Below, piece after piece: positions 1 to 10,493 of a stretch of DNA of 64,000 nucleotides. Within the stretch, counting starts at the first letter, position 1; every line of letters begins with the position of its first letter. The notes under the pieces are model-generated. The model saw nothing but the letters and a program-made list of their open reading frames with translations, searched no databases and was not told where the DNA came from. The stretch is from assembly GCA_030066795.1 (NCBI GenBank), contig JASJAW010000004.1, forward strand, positions 1-64,000. The letters run 5' to 3'. The DNA is from Dinoroseobacter sp. (GTDB lineage Bacteria > Pseudomonadota > Alphaproteobacteria > Rhodobacterales > Rhodobacteraceae). The position numbers and the translations under genes were made by a program.

Positions 1-150
1 AGGATAACCGCTGAAGGCATCTAAGCGGGAAGCCCCCCTCAAAACAAGGTATCCCTGAGGACCGTGGTAGACCACCACGTCGATAGGCCGGAGATGTAAG
101 CGCAGTAATGCGTTCAGTTGACCGGTACTAATGGTCCGATAGGCTTGATT
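1..150 (+). rRNA. 23S ribosomal RNA, 3' end (partial)
   Basis: The window opens inside the last domain of a bacterial 23S rRNA. The conserved stretch from the GAAGGCATCTAAGCGGGAAG region to the GACCGGTACTAAT...GGCTTGATT end is recognisable. The 5' part of the gene lies outside the window. The 3' end is estimated from the terminal helix and may be off by a few bases. It is followed by 5S rRNA and tRNA-fMet, the usual order at the end of rRNA operons in Rhodobacteraceae. Confidence 0.96.
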
Positions 151-249
151 TGATCCAGTAGTAGACGCAAAGCAAAACACGCGTCCCTGCAAAACACCAA
201 AGCACACCACACATGGCTTGGAACATCTCTGACACTTGGCTTTTTCCTC

Positions 250-366
250 GGTTTGGTGGTCATAGCGCGAGCAAAACACCCGATCCCATCCCGAACTCGG
301 TCGTTAAGTGCCGTAGCGCCGATGGTACTGCGTCTTAAGACGTGGGAGAGTAGGTCACCGCCAAAC
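250..366 (+). rRNA. rrf: 5S ribosomal RNA
   Basis: The sequence shows the 5S landmarks: the terminal-helix strands GGTTTGGTGGTCAT and TCACCGCCAAACC, the internal CGATCCCATCCCGAACTCGG block and the GTGGGAGAGTAGGTC 3' block. It sits about 100 bases after the 23S end, as expected for a complete rRNA operon tail. End points are inferred from pairing of the first and last helix and could shift by one or two bases. Confidence 0.96.
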
Positions 367-410
367 CTAGAAAAAAACCAAAAACTCTCTAAACGATGGG
401 ATCAAATTGG

Positions 411-487
<77 letters not shown>

Positions 488-824
488 AACCTTTCCCCAT
501 AAGATCTGAAAAGTGGTCTGAGATGCTTGCGGATGATCCGTGCGATCAATCACGCAACGACAACGTTTTTGTCTGGCTCAAAACCTGGGGGCCATTGTTT
601 CATATTTGGCAAAACCTTGGCGGCTTCGCTTTGCAGAACATCGCTGGCTTTTAGGACTTTTTCTCGTGTGATTACAAGGTGTGCGGGCTTCTTCACTGCT
701 CCGTACAATACGTACTTTCTGCGGTCCGAGTTACCGTGAAGTGTCAGACTATGAGCTCTTCTGGCTGCGGCACGCACACGCTAAGGAGTGTTTGTAGTGA
801 GATCTCGCAGCGTGCTGAGGACCC
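488..824. other. Gene-free spacer after the rRNA operon
   Basis: I see no recognisable gene. A short minus-strand open frame (550-777) has no family I recognise and no clear ribosome binding site. There is no clear T-tailed terminator hairpin after the tRNA. Confidence 0.5.
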
Positions 825-2099
825 CTACAAACGTTTAGCGACATTTTGCAGAACCTCCGGGTAATTCGGCGGAAACTGCCAAAGAAATTCACCGGGAGCG
901 CGTACAAGACCGCGGTCGCGTGGATTGAGATCAGACAAAAGTGTTATGAAAAGATCGCTACTAGCCCACGGGGAGGACTGAAAATACCAGTGCCCGTTCC
1001 CGGTGTTTGCCGCTTCTGCGTCCGTGACGTCGATGATATGCAAGTTATCCAGAGACGCGAGACGCGCCCGCGCTGCAGATCCTACCATTGCGCCTTGCGT
1101 TGTTTGCCCAACGCGTTCGCGTCCAAACACAAGCCGCGATGCTGCCAAGGCGGTATCTGTTTGAGATTGGTACAGGGTCACATCCGTAACCGCATCCAGC
1201 AGGGCATCCTCTACCGCTTGCAGGAAATGGGCATTGTCGAGATCGCTTCCAATCAAGACCAAGTGCCCCAGGCTTGGTTTTGGCTCTGGCTGAAGCGCGA
1301 TCTGATACGCGACTTCAAATGCCAATCGCGAGCCGGCGCTGTATCCGATCAAATGGACACGATCTACATCAGTCGTCTCGGACAGGAACTCGATCAATGA
1401 CCGCAAATTCCGGCGCGTTGTTGAAGCTGTTTCTAAATCTCGAAAGTACGCAAAACGGCTCGGAGTGGCCGCCCAATTGTAACTAATAAGTGCTCCTTGG
1501 TAGCCCAAAAAGTGCTGGAGCTCCTTGGAAACGAGTGTCGGGTAGTCAAAATCGACATTGTATCCGTGTACGTAGACGAAGATGTCTTTATTGGGGCTGG
1601 CGGCAAGCTGCGCATTGATCTGCTGAGAGAACTGCCTGCCCGCGACCTCCATATCTGCTGGTAAGGGGGGCTGCTCCAGATAGTCGATGATGCTGAACGG
1701 CATGACGCCGAATTCCTGTACATTCGAAAGGCTGAGCGTGTATGCATCGTTGCGCGCTGCGGACAGGGTTACGCTGAGAATTTCCTGCCAGTCACTGAGA
1801 GGAGGATCGATCTTTACCGAAGCCACTCCCGTGCGTAGCAGGTATCCGCGCTCGTTCTTGTAGTACGCCTGCGGATCACCCGGCGTTACCGGCATCCGGT
1901 CGGTTGCATAGAACAGTTTTGCGCGCGCTAATACATTCTCTTCGGTAACATTTGTGAACGGGTCAAAGTCGGTTTCCGCGTGTACAGTCGGAGACGGCAT
2001 CAAGGCAATCTCGTCATAAATGTTTGGACCGCATCCGGCGAGCGAACCAAGGATTAAAAGAGTAAATGCCGTGATCGCAGAGTTGCGAAAAAAAACCAC
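825..2099 (-). CDS. Alpha/beta-hydrolase lipoprotein (DUF900-like)
   Basis: The 424-residue product starts with a hydrophobic signal segment ending in a lipobox (LAGC, Cys about residue 23), so it should be a lipid-anchored envelope protein. The middle has the DUF900-type hydrolase pattern: a strand followed by VHGYNVDF (oxyanion region), then the nucleophile elbow HLIGYSAGSR (GxSxG), later IGSDLDN (possible acid) and GNGHWYF (possible catalytic His). The substrate is unknown; DUF900 members are often annotated as esterase/lipase-like. The chosen start is GTG, preceded by AGAGG at good spacing. It stands alone between the rRNA operon and the Tad genes, with no operon partner. Confidence 0.85.
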   Translation of the reverse strand: MVFFRNSAITAFTLLILGSLAGCGPNIYDEIALMPSPTVHAETDFDPFTNVTEENVLARAKLFYATDRMPVTPGDPQAYYKNERGYLLRTGVASVKIDPPLSDWQEILSVTLSAARNDAYTLSLSNVQEFGVMPFSIIDYLEQPPLPADMEVAGRQFSQQINAQLAASPNKDIFVYVHGYNVDFDYPTLVSKELQHFLGYQGALISYNWAATPSRFAYFRDLETASTTRRNLRSLIEFLSETTDVDRVHLIGYSAGSRLAFEVAYQIALQPEPKPSLGHLVLIGSDLDNAHFLQAVEDALLDAVTDVTLYQSQTDTALAASRLVFGRERVGQTTQGAMVGSAARARLASLDNLHIIDVTDAEAANTGNGHWYFQSSPWASSDLFITLLSDLNPRDRGLVRAPGEFLWQFPPNYPEVLQNVAKRL

Positions 2100-2812
2100 C
2101 GATCGCCTCTTAGCTTTGCTTAGGTCGTGAAACTGACTACCGCTCGATGTTGATACCGACGTTTGCTCAGATCAAGAAAATCTGGTTTCAGCAACCACTC
2201 TTGCCCATTTCAAGTGGTGCGCTTTGAGGCGTCCGGTACCGCAGCCCCCCTTCCTTTTGCTTTCGATCGCTCCGTTTGCTCTCTTGGTACAGCGCCTGAG
2301 GCGAAACACATTCGCCTGAATGCTGCTTGATCGCGCAACGCACTTCACCCTCACCCCGGATTGGGTCTGCGGAACGGCGCCCGGTCGGAATAGATGACGC
2401 GGGAGCTGCAAGACAAAGCAAGCGGCATCTCGCATGTTGGGCTGACCTCTGTCATCACGTTCTGTGTCTTGCAGTTTGTGTGATCCTGTTACGCACTTTT
2501 GTTGCACCGGTCTCACTTGGGCCTTCGTATTACGCGAGAATACTGCCTGAAGCATCCCTACTGCTCCGTTTAAATATTGGCGCGGGACTCAGTCCTATCT
2601 GTGGGGTGACTCAGCGCTCGCGCAGCACTAAAATTGTTGGTTAGTACGTGGCAATGCCGAGAATAGTATTGAGTTATAAGCGGTTGATGGGAATTTCTGG
2701 TTCTTTTCGTACACCCTTCTCGAGACTTTAACTTGCTCTCGTCCCGTGCACGGCTGCGTAATTGTTGAGAGCAGACAGACGATCTGCGGTTTTTGTGTTC
2801 GATTGTGTGTGA
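2100..2812. other. Large intergenic region before the Tad genes
   Basis: No convincing gene in about 700 bases. Several short overlapping open frames on both strands show no known family. A 7-bp inverted repeat AGGCGAA-N5-TTCGCCT lies at 2299-2317; its role is unknown. The region probably carries divergent promoters for the lipoprotein and the TadG-like gene. Confidence 0.5.
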
Positions 2813-2815
2813 GTG

Positions 2816-4489
2816 ATGAAACAGTGTTTTCGAAGTACTGAAGAAATAAACTCAAAACCCGAGCTGTTGCGGGCGTGCTTGAACCGTTTTCGAAACGACG
2901 AGCACGGAGCGATCCTGCCGCTATTCGCCTTTATGATTGTTCCGCTGATTATCATCGTCGGCTTTGCGATGGAGATGGCGCTTGGCGAGTACCTGCGATC
3001 AAAAGTGCAGGGGACGACCGATTCTGCGAGCCTTGCAGCTGCCGATCTGGAACAAACGCTTGATCCCGAGGATGTCGTAAATGACTTCTTCGCAAAGGCG
3101 GATTTGACCGAGTACCTAACGGACGTCGATGTCGTCAACACGATCGGCGAGCGCACCGTGACTGTTACCGCAGACGCGCAGTTGAATGCTTTGTTAACAA
3201 AACTTGCGGGTTTGAATGCATGGGACATCCCGGTTGCCGGCCGGGCTACAGAAACGCGGGGCGATATCGAGATTGCGGTTGTGCTCGACAACTCAGGATC
3301 AATGTCGTGGGAGCCGCCATCGGCACCTCCGGGTATAGACTCTCGTATGGAGTTGCTGATCCCGGCGGCCGAAGCCTTTGTTGATGCTGTGCAGCCCCAA
3401 CCCGGGGAAGGCGGAACCACAACTATCTCGCTCGTGCCGTTCTCGTCACAGGTATCTGTGGGCGAAGACATGCTGGACCAGTTCTCAGCCAGTTCCGAGC
3501 ATGACGACTCCCATTGCGTATCGTTTTTTTCGAGCTCGGACTATGACAGCCCTGCTGTTTCGCCGAGTGAGCAGATCAGACGAACGGCCTTTTTTGATCC
3601 AAGGACTTACTCTTCCAGCGGATGGGGTTTGGACTCCGAAAGGATGGCGTGCCCGACAGATTCTGCACGTCGCGATATTTATGCGTGGTCCGAAAGGCCC
3701 GGAGATCTGAAAGCCAGGATCAGGGCTATGGAGGCTTATGGAAATACCTCTATCGAACACGCAACAAAATGGGCGGTAGCACTGCTAGATCCGTCGTTGC
3801 GCCCGGTTTTGACGGCTATGGCCGGGATGGATGCACATTCCTATATGTCGGGGCCTGCAGGCCGCGGTCAGCCCTATGACTACGGCGCACCGAATACATT
3901 CAAATACCTAATCGTTATGTCCGATGGCGAAAACACGCTGAATTGGGACATTCGGGATGGCTATCGGGAAGGCTCTTCACCTGTGTGGAAGCGCCCAAAC
4001 ACCCGTGAGTACTACTATTACCGCGACCGAGCGGGGCGCAGGGACTGGTACCGTGTGTCAAACGACAGGTGGTACCGAGCCCGACAATTGCCTGGGGATT
4101 TACGTCAGCTCACATGGCCTGAAGTCTGGGCTGACATGCCTGTCAAAAAGTTCGTGCTGGCGATCAAGGCAGCCGCTGTCTACGGGGTCACGGAAGATGA
4201 CGTCGACGATTACGACGACTGCAACGTCTGCGGTACTCTCTACGATGAGATCGTCACCGAGCTAGATGGCAGCTGGAAGAACGACCGCACTGAAGAGATT
4301 TGCACGGCTGCCAAAAACGCCGGCATCACCATCTTCACGATTGGTATGGACACATACGGACAGGGCGATACCACGCTCTCGAACTGCGCGTCCTCACCCA
4401 CTTTGTTTTACGACGTTCAAGCGGTCGATATCTCATCGGCATTCTCATCAATTGCGCGCCAGATCAACAAACTCAGGCTGACGCAGTAG
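2816..4489 (+). CDS. TadG-like protein with von Willebrand A domain
   Basis: The product is about 557 residues. The N-terminus (about 25-80) has the Tad/Flp pseudopilin-like pattern: a basic stretch, an acidic-Gly motif (DEHGAI), then one membrane helix and a TDSASLAAA continuation typical of TadE/TadG. From about residue 152 there is a vWA domain with a MIDAS signature D159-N-S-G-S163, and the C-terminal part contains further vWA strands (FTIGMDT). The long central insertion is rich in Tyr, Arg and Asp. It is likely membrane-anchored and exposed in the periplasm or at the surface as part of a Flp-pilus assembly. Start is GTG at 2813 or ATG at 2816. It is followed within 13 bases by two TadE-like genes, suggesting one operon. 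Confidence 0.85.
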   Translation: MKQCFRSTEEINSKPELLRACLNRFRNDEHGAILPLFAFMIVPLIIIVGFAMEMALGEYLRSKVQGTTDSASLAAADLEQTLDPEDVVNDFFAKADLTEYLTDVDVVNTIGERTVTVTADAQLNALLTKLAGLNAWDIPVAGRATETRGDIEIAVVLDNSGSMSWEPPSAPPGIDSRMELLIPAAEAFVDAVQPQPGEGGTTTISLVPFSSQVSVGEDMLDQFSASSEHDDSHCVSFFSSSDYDSPAVSPSEQIRRTAFFDPRTYSSSGWGLDSERMACPTDSARRDIYAWSERPGDLKARIRAMEAYGNTSIEHATKWAVALLDPSLRPVLTAMAGMDAHSYMSGPAGRGQPYDYGAPNTFKYLIVMSDGENTLNWDIRDGYREGSSPVWKRPNTREYYYYRDRAGRRDWYRVSNDRWYRARQLPGDLRQLTWPEVWADMPVKKFVLAIKAAAVYGVTEDDVDDYDDCNVCGTLYDEIVTELDGSWKNDRTEEICTAAKNAGITIFTIGMDTYGQGDTTLSNCASSPTLFYDVQAVDISSAFSSIARQINKLRLTQ

Positions 4490-4502
4490 AGGGAGGTCAA
4501 AG

Positions 4503-5117
4503 ATGCATGACAGATCTGACAAAGGCCCGACCATGAATGCGGCGCATTCCGCGGCTATGTCTTTACGCGCCCGTCTTACACATGGCTTGCGTACATGGGC
4601 ACGTGATGAAAGCGGCGCTTCCATGCTTGAGGTGTCACTTGTTGCTCCGCTATTGTTCCTCGCGTTCTTCACGACCCTCGAATTCAGCTACATGAAAGTG
4701 CGCGAGATCTCTCTGGATCGCGCCACTGATCAGACTTTCCGAGAATTGCGGTTGGGACTGATCAACGATCCGGACCACGAGAAAGTCAAAGCAGCGATCT
4801 GCGCAAATACAATATCGCGGCTGACACTTCCGGACTGTGCGACAAACCTGATCTTGGAGGTGCGTGAAGTTCCCAAGGCGAACTGGAGCTTACCTGGCGA
4901 GAATCCCAACTGCATCAATACTGCGCCGCCGGAAGGCTATGAGCCGCCGATTTTCTTTAGTGCGGGCGCAGAGAACCAATTAATGGTCGCACGTGCTTGT
5001 CTGGTGCACAGACCGATCATGCCGCCTTTTGGCTTCGTAGCTTCCATTCGGAGGTTTGACGACCAGGGCAACTACGGACTTGTGTCGCGCGCGGCCTTTG
5101 TGAACGAGCCGTCCTGA
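4503..5117 (+). CDS. TadE-like pilus assembly protein
   Basis: A 204-residue protein. After a basic leader of about 35 residues it has the TadE pattern DESGASMLEVSLVAPLLF, with the characteristic Glu a few residues into the helix, followed by one membrane segment (about 44-66). The remainder is a periplasmic domain with several cysteines. GGGAGG upstream of the ATG supports the start. It sits between the TadG-like and a second TadE-like gene, one base from the latter, so all three are probably cotranscribed. By family knowledge these minor pseudopilins are processed by a TadV/CpaA-type prepilin peptidase, which is not encoded here. Confidence 0.83.
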   Translation: MHDRSDKGPTMNAAHSAAMSLRARLTHGLRTWARDESGASMLEVSLVAPLLFLAFFTTLEFSYMKVREISLDRATDQTFRELRLGLINDPDHEKVKAAICANTISRLTLPDCATNLILEVREVPKANWSLPGENPNCINTAPPEGYEPPIFFSAGAENQLMVARACLVHRPIMPPFGFVASIRRFDDQGNYGLVSRAAFVNEPS

Positions 5118-5118
5118 T

Positions 5119-5760
5119 ATGAAACGTGGTATCAAAAAAATCCGACCTTCGCTGGAACGGCTCATTTATCGGTTCAAAACGTCCACTGACGGTGGGGCCG
5201 TTGTGGAAATGGGGCTTCTTCTTCCGGTTCTTATCCTCCTCTTCGTGGCGGGGCTCGTTGCGCAAGACGCAATCCGGATGGCGTATCTGAACAACAAAGC
5301 CGTCTACACTGTGTCTGACATGGTGAGCCGCGAAGATGAGCTGATTGACGGAGCTTACTTCGAAGGCCTGCATAGCGTGTACCGCTATTTAATTGATGAG
5401 CGGTATCCAACAAACCTGCGGATTACGACCATTGAATGCACTGCCGACTGCACGGATGAAGAAACTCGTGTCTTGGAGGTTTGCTGGTCGGAGACAACTG
5501 CGGGTCTGGCCGGTCTATCGACCGAAGAGATCGATGACTACAATGATACCACGCCCTTGTTTGCACAGGGGGATACCCTGCTGGTGACTGAAGCATTCCT
5601 GGACTACTCGCCGCTGATCGACAACCCATTGCTTCCAAGCCAAACCTACGATGCGATTGCCTACACACGGCCCCGCATTATCGGACAGGTCAAGTTCGAC
5701 ACGGGTGCCTTCGACGGCGACGGCAACAAGATCCTGCGAGACTGCTTTAACAACGGATAG
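5119..5760 (+). CDS. TadE/TadG-like pseudopilin
   Basis: A 213-residue protein with a TadE-type N-terminus: basic residues, then GGAVVEMGLLLPVLILLFVAG (one transmembrane helix, about 27-48) and a periplasmic remainder. Cysteines in the ECTADCTDEE stretch and in VCWSE, and near the C-terminus (RDCFNNG), could form disulfides. It starts one base after the stop of the preceding TadE-like gene. The rest of the tad machinery (flp, cpaBCEF, tadBCD) is absent from the window. Confidence 0.82.
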   Translation: MKRGIKKIRPSLERLIYRFKTSTDGGAVVEMGLLLPVLILLFVAGLVAQDAIRMAYLNNKAVYTVSDMVSREDELIDGAYFEGLHSVYRYLIDERYPTNLRITTIECTADCTDEETRVLEVCWSETTAGLAGLSTEEIDDYNDTTPLFAQGDTLLVTEAFLDYSPLIDNPLLPSQTYDAIAYTRPRIIGQVKFDTGAFDGDGNKILRDCFNNG

Positions 5761-5790
5761 GCATCCGCCCCCCAAAGGTGCATCGCGGTT

Positions 5791-8700
5791 TTATCCCGTT
5801 GCGTCCGCGCCTTCAACTTCGCTCGGCTGTTCTTCCGATGACGACTTGTTACGGCTTCCTTTCATCCATTCGCGCATGCGCTGGAGCAATACATAGAGAA
5901 CGGGGACGATAATCACTCCCACAATCGTCGCCGCCAGCATGCCGCCAAAGACCGCGATGCCGATTGCTTGTTGGCTCGCAGCGCCAGCCCCACTAGCCAG
6001 AACGAGCGGTACGACGCCGAGCAGGAACGAGAGAGCTGTCATCATCACGGCGCGGAAACGTTGGCTGGCGGCTTCCACTGCGGCTTCGCGAATAGACATT
6101 CCTTCCGCGCGGCGCTCCATCGCAAACTCCACGATCAGGATTGCGTTCTTTGAAGCAAGCCCGATCAGCATGATCATTCCGATCTGCGTGTAGAGGTTGA
6201 TATCGCCACCAGAGACTGCAACCGCCAGCAAGGCACCGAACAAGGCGACGGTCACAGACAACAGGATTCCGACGGGCATGGTCCAGCTTTCGTACTGCGC
6301 CACAAGGAACAGGTAACCGAAGATCACCGCCATTGCGAGGATGAGGAACACGAGGCCCCCTGCCGCTTGCTGTTGCTGGGCTGTGCCCGTCCATTCATAG
6401 GCATATCCCGGCGGCAGGGCGGTCGCGGCTTCTTCTTCCAGCACTCGGATGGCATCGCCGGTCGACAGCCCCTCAGCAGGCACAGCCGTGATGGTGGCCG
6501 CTCGGAACATGTTGTAGCGATTGAGCGCCACAGGACCAAGCTCATTTCGGATGGTGATCAAGGTGCCCAGAGGTACCATATTTCCGTCGCGGGAGCGTAC
6601 ATAGAGCGCATTGAGATCCTCGACTTCGGAGCGGAACTCTCCGTCCGCTTGGATCATGACGCGGTAAACCCGGCCAAACAGATTAAAGTCGTTCACGTAA
6701 AACGAGCCCATATAGGACTGCAGCGTCAGGAATATATCCGAGATCGGGACGTTGAGTGATTTCGCCTTTTCCCGGTCCAGATCGACAAAGACTTTCGGCA
6801 CGTTGGCGCGGAAGGTCGAATAGGCTTGCGCCAGCTCAGGCCGTTGGTTTGCAGCGTAGACAAGCGAGCCGACCGCGGCTGACAGATCCTGTGCTGTGCC
6901 CCCACCGGTCTGCTGGACTTTCATTTCCACGCCTGCACTCATACCGAGGCCGGAAATAGGTGGCGGATTGAAGGCAATGACGCCTGCGGCGACCTCTTGG
7001 TTGCCGATTGCAAGAATGTTGGCCAAAACTCCGTCCGCACTGAGTTCATCGGTATCTCGGTCATCCCACGGGGTCAGGTTGGTTACGATCATTGCGCCGT
7101 TCGAGCCACTACCGTTCAGAAGGCTGAAGCCATTCACAACCACGGTTGATGACACGCCGGGGATTTGCAGGATCTTTTCGTTGATCCGGTCGGTCACTAC
7201 TTCGGTGCGTTCCAAAGAGGCAGCGTCGGGCAACTGTACGTCCACAAAAAGATACCCGTTGTCCTCCAGTGGTATGAAACCTGCGGGTGTTGTGCTCAGC
7301 AACGTGCCCGAGCCCAGAAAAATGCCCCCGAGCACGGCAAGCGCTAGAATAGGTACCCTCACGAAACGTTTGACGACGGAAACGTAGCCTGCGCGCGCGC
7401 CGCCAATGCCTTTTTCAAAGACAGCGAAGATTCCCTTAGGAGGCCCGGAGCGGGGTTTAAGGATCAGGGAGCATAGCGCGGGCGAGAGGGTCAATGCGTT
7501 GATCGAGGAGATCACAACTGCGGTCGAAATCGTCACCGCAAACTGCGAATAGAGGCGTCCGCTGATACCCGGCATGAAGGTCACGGGCACAAATACTGCC
7601 AGGAGCACCAAGGTTGTCGCGATGACCGGCCCAGTGATTTGACCCATCGCCTTGCGGGTCGCGTCGGCCGCGCTCAGCCCCTCTTCGGCGATGATCCGTT
7701 CAACGTTTTCCACAACGACGATTGCGTCGTCTACGACGATCCCAATAGCCAGTACCAGCGCAAAAAGCGAGATCGTGTTGAGCGACATGCCAAACAGCAA
7801 AAGGAATGCAAAGGTCCCGATCAGTGAAACCGGAATAGCAATGGCCGGAATCACGGTCGCGCGCACATTGCCCAAGAAGATGAACACCACCGCGATCACG
7901 AGCACAAATGTCTGCATCAAGGTGACGACCACGTCGTTCAGGGATTGCTCAACGAACCGAGTGGAATCGAAGGGTATGGCGTATACCACATCGTCAGGGA
8001 ATGCCTGAGACAGGCGCTCAAGCTCTGCATTGACACGTTCAGCCACGGCAAGCGCATTTGCTCCGGGCGCCTGATAGATCGCCAGAACTGTGGCAGCGTT
8101 TCCAGAAAAGCGCCCTGACGCGTTGTAGTAGTCGGAGCCAAGTTCCACACGCGCGACGTCGCGGATACGCACAATGCTGCCGGCGTCGCCAGTGCGCAAG
8201 ACGATGTTTTCGAACTCGTCGACCGTGGTGAGCCGCCCTTGCGATTTAATGGTGTACTGAAACTGCTGCCCTGTCGGTATTGGTGGGGTGCCGATCTGCC
8301 CCGCCGACACTTCGAGGTTCTGTTCGCGGATCGCATCGATCAGATCGCTTGGCGTCAGGCCCAGGCCTGCCATGCGATCCGGATCCATCCACATACGCAT
8401 CGAGTATTGGAAGTCGGTCATCACGTCGGCTTGGCCAACGCCTTGGATCCGCGCTAGCGCATCCTTGAGGTTGATCGAGGCGTAGTTAGACAGGAACACC
8501 TCGTCATAAGTTCCGTCGGGAGAAGACAGCGTGATGATCATCAGCATGTTGGTGGACGACTTTTGGGTCACCACCCCCGAAGAGGTCACTTCCGTGGGTA
8601 GGGATGCGGTTGCCTGTGCCACACGGTTTTGTACGTTCACCGATGCAATGTCCGGGTCCGTGCCAACCTCGAAGGTCACCGAAAGTCCATACGAGCCGGT

Positions 8701-8955
8701 ATCAGTGCTGTCAGACGACATGTAAATCATATCGTCCACGCCGTTGACCTGTGCTTCGATAGGGGCGGCAACGGTGTTTTCAACGGTTTCTGAGTTGGCC
8801 CCGGTATAGGTTGCGTTGACGCTCACCACCGGTGGTGTGATGTCGGGGAATTGTTCCACCGGCAGAACTGTGTAACCGATGATTCCCATCAGGGTCAGCA
8901 CGATGGAGATGACAAATGACGTCTTCGGGCGGGCAATGAAGATTGAGGAGAACAC
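5791..8955 (-). CDS. RND efflux pump, inner-membrane transporter (HAE1 family)
   Basis: 1054 residues, the normal length for AcrB/MexB-type pumps. The N-terminus [15 protein letters not shown] begins the first membrane helix, followed by the porter domain, the central helix block and a duplicated second half. The proton-relay acidic pair is visible in [17 protein letters not shown], and the relay Lys in [18 protein letters not shown]. It expels hydrophobic drugs or metabolites from the inner membrane/periplasm using the proton gradient, together with the adaptor encoded six bases upstream on the same strand. The outer-membrane channel (TolC-type) and any local repressor are not in the window. 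It converges with the Tad genes. Confidence 0.95.
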   Translation of the reverse strand: MFSSIFIARPKTSFVISIVLTLMGIIGYTVLPVEQFPDITPPVVSVNATYTGANSETVENTVAAPIEAQVNGVDDMIYMSSDSTDTGSYGLSVTFEVGTDPDIASVNVQNRVAQATASLPTEVTSSGVVTQKSSTNMLMIITLSSPDGTYDEVFLSNYASINLKDALARIQGVGQADVMTDFQYSMRMWMDPDRMAGLGLTPSDLIDAIREQNLEVSAGQIGTPPIPTGQQFQYTIKSQGRLTTVDEFENIVLRTGDAGSIVRIRDVARVELGSDYYNASGRFSGNAATVLAIYQAPGANALAVAERVNAELERLSQAFPDDVVYAIPFDSTRFVEQSLNDVVVTLMQTFVLVIAVVFIFLGNVRATVIPAIAIPVSLIGTFAFLLLFGMSLNTISLFALVLAIGIVVDDAIVVVENVERIIAEEGLSAADATRKAMGQITGPVIATTLVLLAVFVPVTFMPGISGRLYSQFAVTISTAVVISSINALTLSPALCSLILKPRSGPPKGIFAVFEKGIGGARAGYVSVVKRFVRVPILALAVLGGIFLGSGTLLSTTPAGFIPLEDNGYLFVDVQLPDAASLERTEVVTDRINEKILQIPGVSSTVVVNGFSLLNGSGSNGAMIVTNLTPWDDRDTDELSADGVLANILAIGNQEVAAGVIAFNPPPISGLGMSAGVEMKVQQTGGGTAQDLSAAVGSLVYAANQRPELAQAYSTFRANVPKVFVDLDREKAKSLNVPISDIFLTLQSYMGSFYVNDFNLFGRVYRVMIQADGEFRSEVEDLNALYVRSRDGNMVPLGTLITIRNELGPVALNRYNMFRAATITAVPAEGLSTGDAIRVLEEEAATALPPGYAYEWTGTAQQQQAAGGLVFLILAMAVIFGYLFLVAQYESWTMPVGILLSVTVALFGALLAVAVSGGDINLYTQIGMIMLIGLASKNAILIVEFAMERRAEGMSIREAAVEAASQRFRAVMMTALSFLLGVVPLVLASGAGAASQQAIGIAVFGGMLAATIVGVIIVPVLYVLLQRMREWMKGSRNKSSSEEQPSEVEGADATG

Positions 8956-8961
8956 CGCAGC

Positions 8962-10092
8962 TTACTCCTGCACCGGAGTGCCTGCCAAAACGGCATCCAC
9001 CGGGACCCCGGGGCGCACTCTTTGCAGACCTTCAACGATCACGGTTTCGCCCTCGCGAATACCATCGACCACGACTATCGCCGTCTCCACTTGACGACCT
9101 AGGGTGACATACCGTTGTTCGACGGTTTGCTGTTGTCCGACTACCAGTACGAAATCACCACGCTGATCCCGTTGCACCGAGGCCTGTGGGATCAAAATAA
9201 CCGACGTGGGTTCTGCCGCCTCGATCCGCACATTCAGGAATGATCCGTCTATGATCAGTTCCCGCTCGTTCGGGAATTCCGCGCGGATTGTGATGGTTCC
9301 TGTAGTGGGATCGATGCGGTTATCGACAAACACGATTGCTCCCGGTTCCTGCAATTCGTCTCCGTTTGGAAGAATAGCAAACACGCGCTCGGGCGAGTCC
9401 ATGGAAACAAGTTCCTGCTGGGTTAGTCCGGCGCGTTCCAAAAACGACAGGAACTGCCGTTCAGACACCGAAAACTCAACGTAGATCGGGGCGACACGAA
9501 CAATATTCACGAGCGCTTCGGAACTAGGCCCGACCAGTTCGCCAACGCTTACTTCGACCCGTCCGATCCGACCATCGAAGGGCGCGATTACTTGCGTGTA
9601 GTCCACATCAAGTTGCGCCTGCCGGATCGCCGCTTTTGCAATTTCCACTTGCGCGACCGCTACTTGTTCATTGGCGAGGGCAATGTCGCGGTCTGCCGCT
9701 GAGCCGACCTGCCGATCGAACAGTTCTTGTTTTCGCTGAAGGTCAAGCTCAGCAAGGTCCCGGTTTGCTTCCGCCTGGCCCAAGTCAGCCTTTCGTGCGG
9801 CGAGAGTTGCTGCGTAAACATCGTCTTCGATCCGAAACAGGACGTCTCCTGTTTTCACAGGTTGGCCGTCTGCGACCAAAACCTCTTCCACAAAGCCACT
9901 GACCCGCGCGACGATGTCGGCCTTGTCTACTGCTGTACCTCTCCCAATCAAAACGGCGTCCTGGGTCAGTTCATCACTATAGGCGGCAGCAACTGTCACC
10001 TTCGGCGGGGCCGCGTCCTGTGCCGTAGCGCCACCTGCAATAAGAAGCAGAGACAGCAGAGCAAGTAGGAAGCGATGTATCCGGGGTGTCAT
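8962..10092 (-). CDS. RND efflux periplasmic adaptor (membrane-fusion protein)
   Basis: A 376-residue product with a signal peptide (MTPRIHRFLLALLSLLL...ATA-QD). It shows the membrane-fusion architecture: a beta-barrel/lipoyl half-motif (GRGTAVDKADIVARVSGFVEEV...GQPVKTGDVLFRIE), an alpha-helical hairpin rich in Ala, Glu and Gln (about 110-170), the second lipoyl half (VIAPFDGRIGRVEVSVGELV) and a C-terminal barrel domain. The ATG at 10092 is preferred because it directly precedes the signal peptide and has GGAG upstream; a longer frame adds 24 unlikely residues. It forms a two-gene operon with the pump and bridges it to an outer-membrane channel. Confidence 0.93.
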   Translation of the reverse strand: MTPRIHRFLLALLSLLLIAGGATAQDAAPPKVTVAAAYSDELTQDAVLIGRGTAVDKADIVARVSGFVEEVLVADGQPVKTGDVLFRIEDDVYAATLAARKADLGQAEANRDLAELDLQRKQELFDRQVGSAADRDIALANEQVAVAQVEIAKAAIRQAQLDVDYTQVIAPFDGRIGRVEVSVGELVGPSSEALVNIVRVAPIYVEFSVSERQFLSFLERAGLTQQELVSMDSPERVFAILPNGDELQEPGAIVFVDNRIDPTTGTITIRAEFPNERELIIDGSFLNVRIEAAEPTSVILIPQASVQRDQRGDFVLVVGQQQTVEQRYVTLGRQVETAIVVVDGIREGETVIVEGLQRVRPGVPVDAVLAGTPVQE

Positions 10093-10493
10093 CGGGAAAA
10101 TCTCCAACACAAGAGGCGTCTTAGCCGCAGCGCCGCACGGCTTTCTTGCGCCAACTCTAATCACTTCAGGAACTGACCAAGCAACAAGTTTCAGTGAGTC
10201 CGCAGGATAAAGCCGATTTGTCGCGTTGCCTGCTCGAGGTTTTCCTTGCGACGAGCCTGATCAGCATGCTGCTCTTGACATAGGCGGATTTCGAGACCGC
10301 CTTGCCAAAGGTGCTTCCCTGCAGACGCAGCCCTTTTCAGACTGCCGTTTGTATCGAGCTTTTTTCACCGACCAAGCCCACTGGCTCATCAACTGGTTCT
10401 GCGAGAGGCATTAGTGTGCCCGACGCCCCTTTCCGTCGCGCGGCGGCCGGCCTAGGCTGTGGTAGAGACTCTTAGCAGGCGTGATCAGTAAAA
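10093..10493. other. Intergenic region between efflux operon and channel gene
   Basis: Divergent upstream region of about 400 bases. No gene, RNA or clear operator recognised. A short open frame at 10226-10414 has no family resemblance. Confidence 0.45.

Noticed and set aside
550-777. A 75-codon minus-strand open frame after tRNA-fMet
   Set aside because: No recognisable family, no good ribosome binding site, no neighbour. Kept only as a remark.
2299-2317. Inverted repeat AGGCGAA-N5-TTCGCCT
   Set aside because: Single copy, no T-tail, no gene closely placed; could be chance in 700 bases.
2172-2555. A 127-codon minus-strand frame in the large spacer before the Tad genes
   Set aside because: Sequence is Arg/Cys-rich without domain pattern and overlaps other random frames.
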